64,000 nt of DNA, from NCBI RefSeq assembly GCF_013359905.1, contig NZ_JABMCC010000112.1:1-64000 (forward strand). The letters are read 5' to 3'. The position numbers were made by a program, and so were the translations under genes. Under the pieces are notes generated by a model. It was given only the letters and a program-made list of their open reading frames with translations. It searched no databases and was not told where the DNA came from. This DNA comes from Paenibacillus taichungensis. GTDB taxonomy: Bacteria; Bacillota; Bacilli; Paenibacillales; Paenibacillaceae. Shown here piece after piece: positions 63,361 through 64,000 of this stretch. The first letter of the stretch is position 1, and every line of letters begins with the position of its first letter.

Positions 63361-64000
63361 CTATGCTGGTTCAATATGCGAGTTAGGTTTAGGATCCAGC
63401 TTATTCAAGTTTTTCGGATCCCTCTTTAAGGTAAAGATTGAGATTGTTGTAAAGGCAAATACGAATATACCCATAAGCACGTAAGTATTCGAGAAACCTC
63501 TGATGTCATAAAGCGTACCGGCGATGGGTGAAAAGATTGAAGCTCCTACCTGACTCGTAAACTGGAAACCAACCAGATACAAGATCGATGACAGACGCGT
63601 GTCAAAATTAGCAGCCAAGTATTTGAATACGGAGATTAGCATAATGGGCAGTTCCAGTGCATGAATCAATTTCATAGCGGATATACCGTAAGGTCCGATA
63701 ACGAGGCCGGAGCCCATAATACGGAATGCCATTAAGAATCCTGCCAATATCAGGCCCTTCTTAGCTCCAGTTTTGTTTACGATAAACGGTGCTAAGAACA
63801 TCATGCCTGCTTCCAGGAACACTTGGAAAGAATTTAAGTAACCGTATACTTGATTGCCTAATGCAGTGCTCGAGAATGTCGATGAGAAGTAAATCGGGAA
63901 TTGCTGGTCATACACATTGTATATACACGTAACACCTAGCACATATAAAATGAAGAACCAAAAATGCTTATTCGCAAACAAACTACCAACTTGCTTAAAG
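63361..64000 (-). CDS. LacY-family oligosaccharide:H+ symporter, N-terminus beyond window
   Basis: The C-terminal 213 codons are present and the frame stays open to the window edge. Sequence (FILYVLGVTCIYNVYDQQFP, HALELPIMLISVFKYLAANF, LYLVGFQFTSQVGASIFSPI, AGTLYDIRGFSNTYVLMGIF) matches helices 7-12 of the LacY/oligosaccharide MFS family. Together with the GH32 gene it forms a transport-and-hydrolysis pair for sucrose or fructo-oligosaccharides. Confidence 0.88.
   Translation of the reverse strand, partial: FKQVGSLFANKHFWFFILYVLGVTCIYNVYDQQFPIYFSSTFSSTALGNQVYGYLNSFQVFLEAGMMFLAPFIVNKTGAKKGLILAGFLMAFRIMGSGLVIGPYGISAMKLIHALELPIMLISVFKYLAANFDTRLSSILYLVGFQFTSQVGASIFSPIAGTLYDIRGFSNTYVLMGIFVFAFTTISIFTLKRDPKNLNKLDPKPNSHIEPA

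Overview
The window reads as a chromosomal segment of a low-to-mid GC, Gram-positive, endospore-forming Firmicute, most likely Paenibacillus. The case rests on many sugar-type ABC importers beside YesM/YesN two-component systems (AraC-type response regulators), a GlpP antiterminator, a YjcZ-type mini-protein, a DUF5107-TPR protein, strong AGGAGG ribosome sites and TTGACA/TATAAT promoters. I saw no rRNA, tRNA, CRISPR array, phage or insertion sequence.

0-27 kb is mostly carbohydrate sensing and uptake on the minus strand. A histidine kinase sits between two AraC-type response regulators and precedes a truncated solute-binding lipoprotein (0-5.5 kb). A cellulase-like protein and a giant DUF5107-TPR protein are divergent from an AraC regulator (7-12.8 kb). 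A Bcr/CflA exporter follows. A second kinase/regulator pair precedes a CUT1 importer and an FAD oxidoreductase (14.5-22.6 kb). Next come a Tm-1-like protein, a TIM-barrel PEP-hydrolase-family protein, and a paralogue of the latter fused to an AraC DNA-binding domain (22.7-26.2 kb).

28-42.7 kb holds two adjacent, differently built organophosphate-scavenging operons. The first has GlpP, a leader terminator, a GDPD phosphodiesterase, a HAD phosphatase, a metallophosphoesterase and a complete Ugp-like importer with its own ATPase. The second, visibly GC-richer, has a split CehA/McbA-type PHP hydrolase, an atypical GDPD, a LacI regulator and a PotABCD-like importer. Each has a TT(A/T)ACA-N5-TT(A/T)ACA direct repeat upstream that resembles a PhoP box. 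The joint reading is uptake and hydrolysis of glycerophosphodiesters under phosphate limitation.

43-52 kb carries an N-methyl amino-acid oxidase, a TetR/methionine aminopeptidase pair, an SDR enzyme with a divergent MerR regulator, an AraC gene with a Fur-like box inside its promoter, a cupin with an apparent ATC start, and a four-domain CoA-disulfide reductase-rhodanese-TusA-DsrE fusion under an ArsR repressor with cysteines placed as in persulfide sensors.

52-64 kb carries a TetR/DHA2 drug exporter with three operator repeats, a DUF421 protein, an arsenic locus (arsC, arsB, arsR, then a cysteine-tailed flavoprotein and a MarR regulator with two vicinal Cys pairs sharing an operator), a Met-rich membrane cupredoxin with a Crp/Fnr-type site, a YjcZ mini-protein, an amidohydrolase remnant, and a sucrose/levan utilisation pair (GH32 and a truncated LacY-type permease). 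Nearly all transcription units end in recognisable intrinsic terminators, listed individually.
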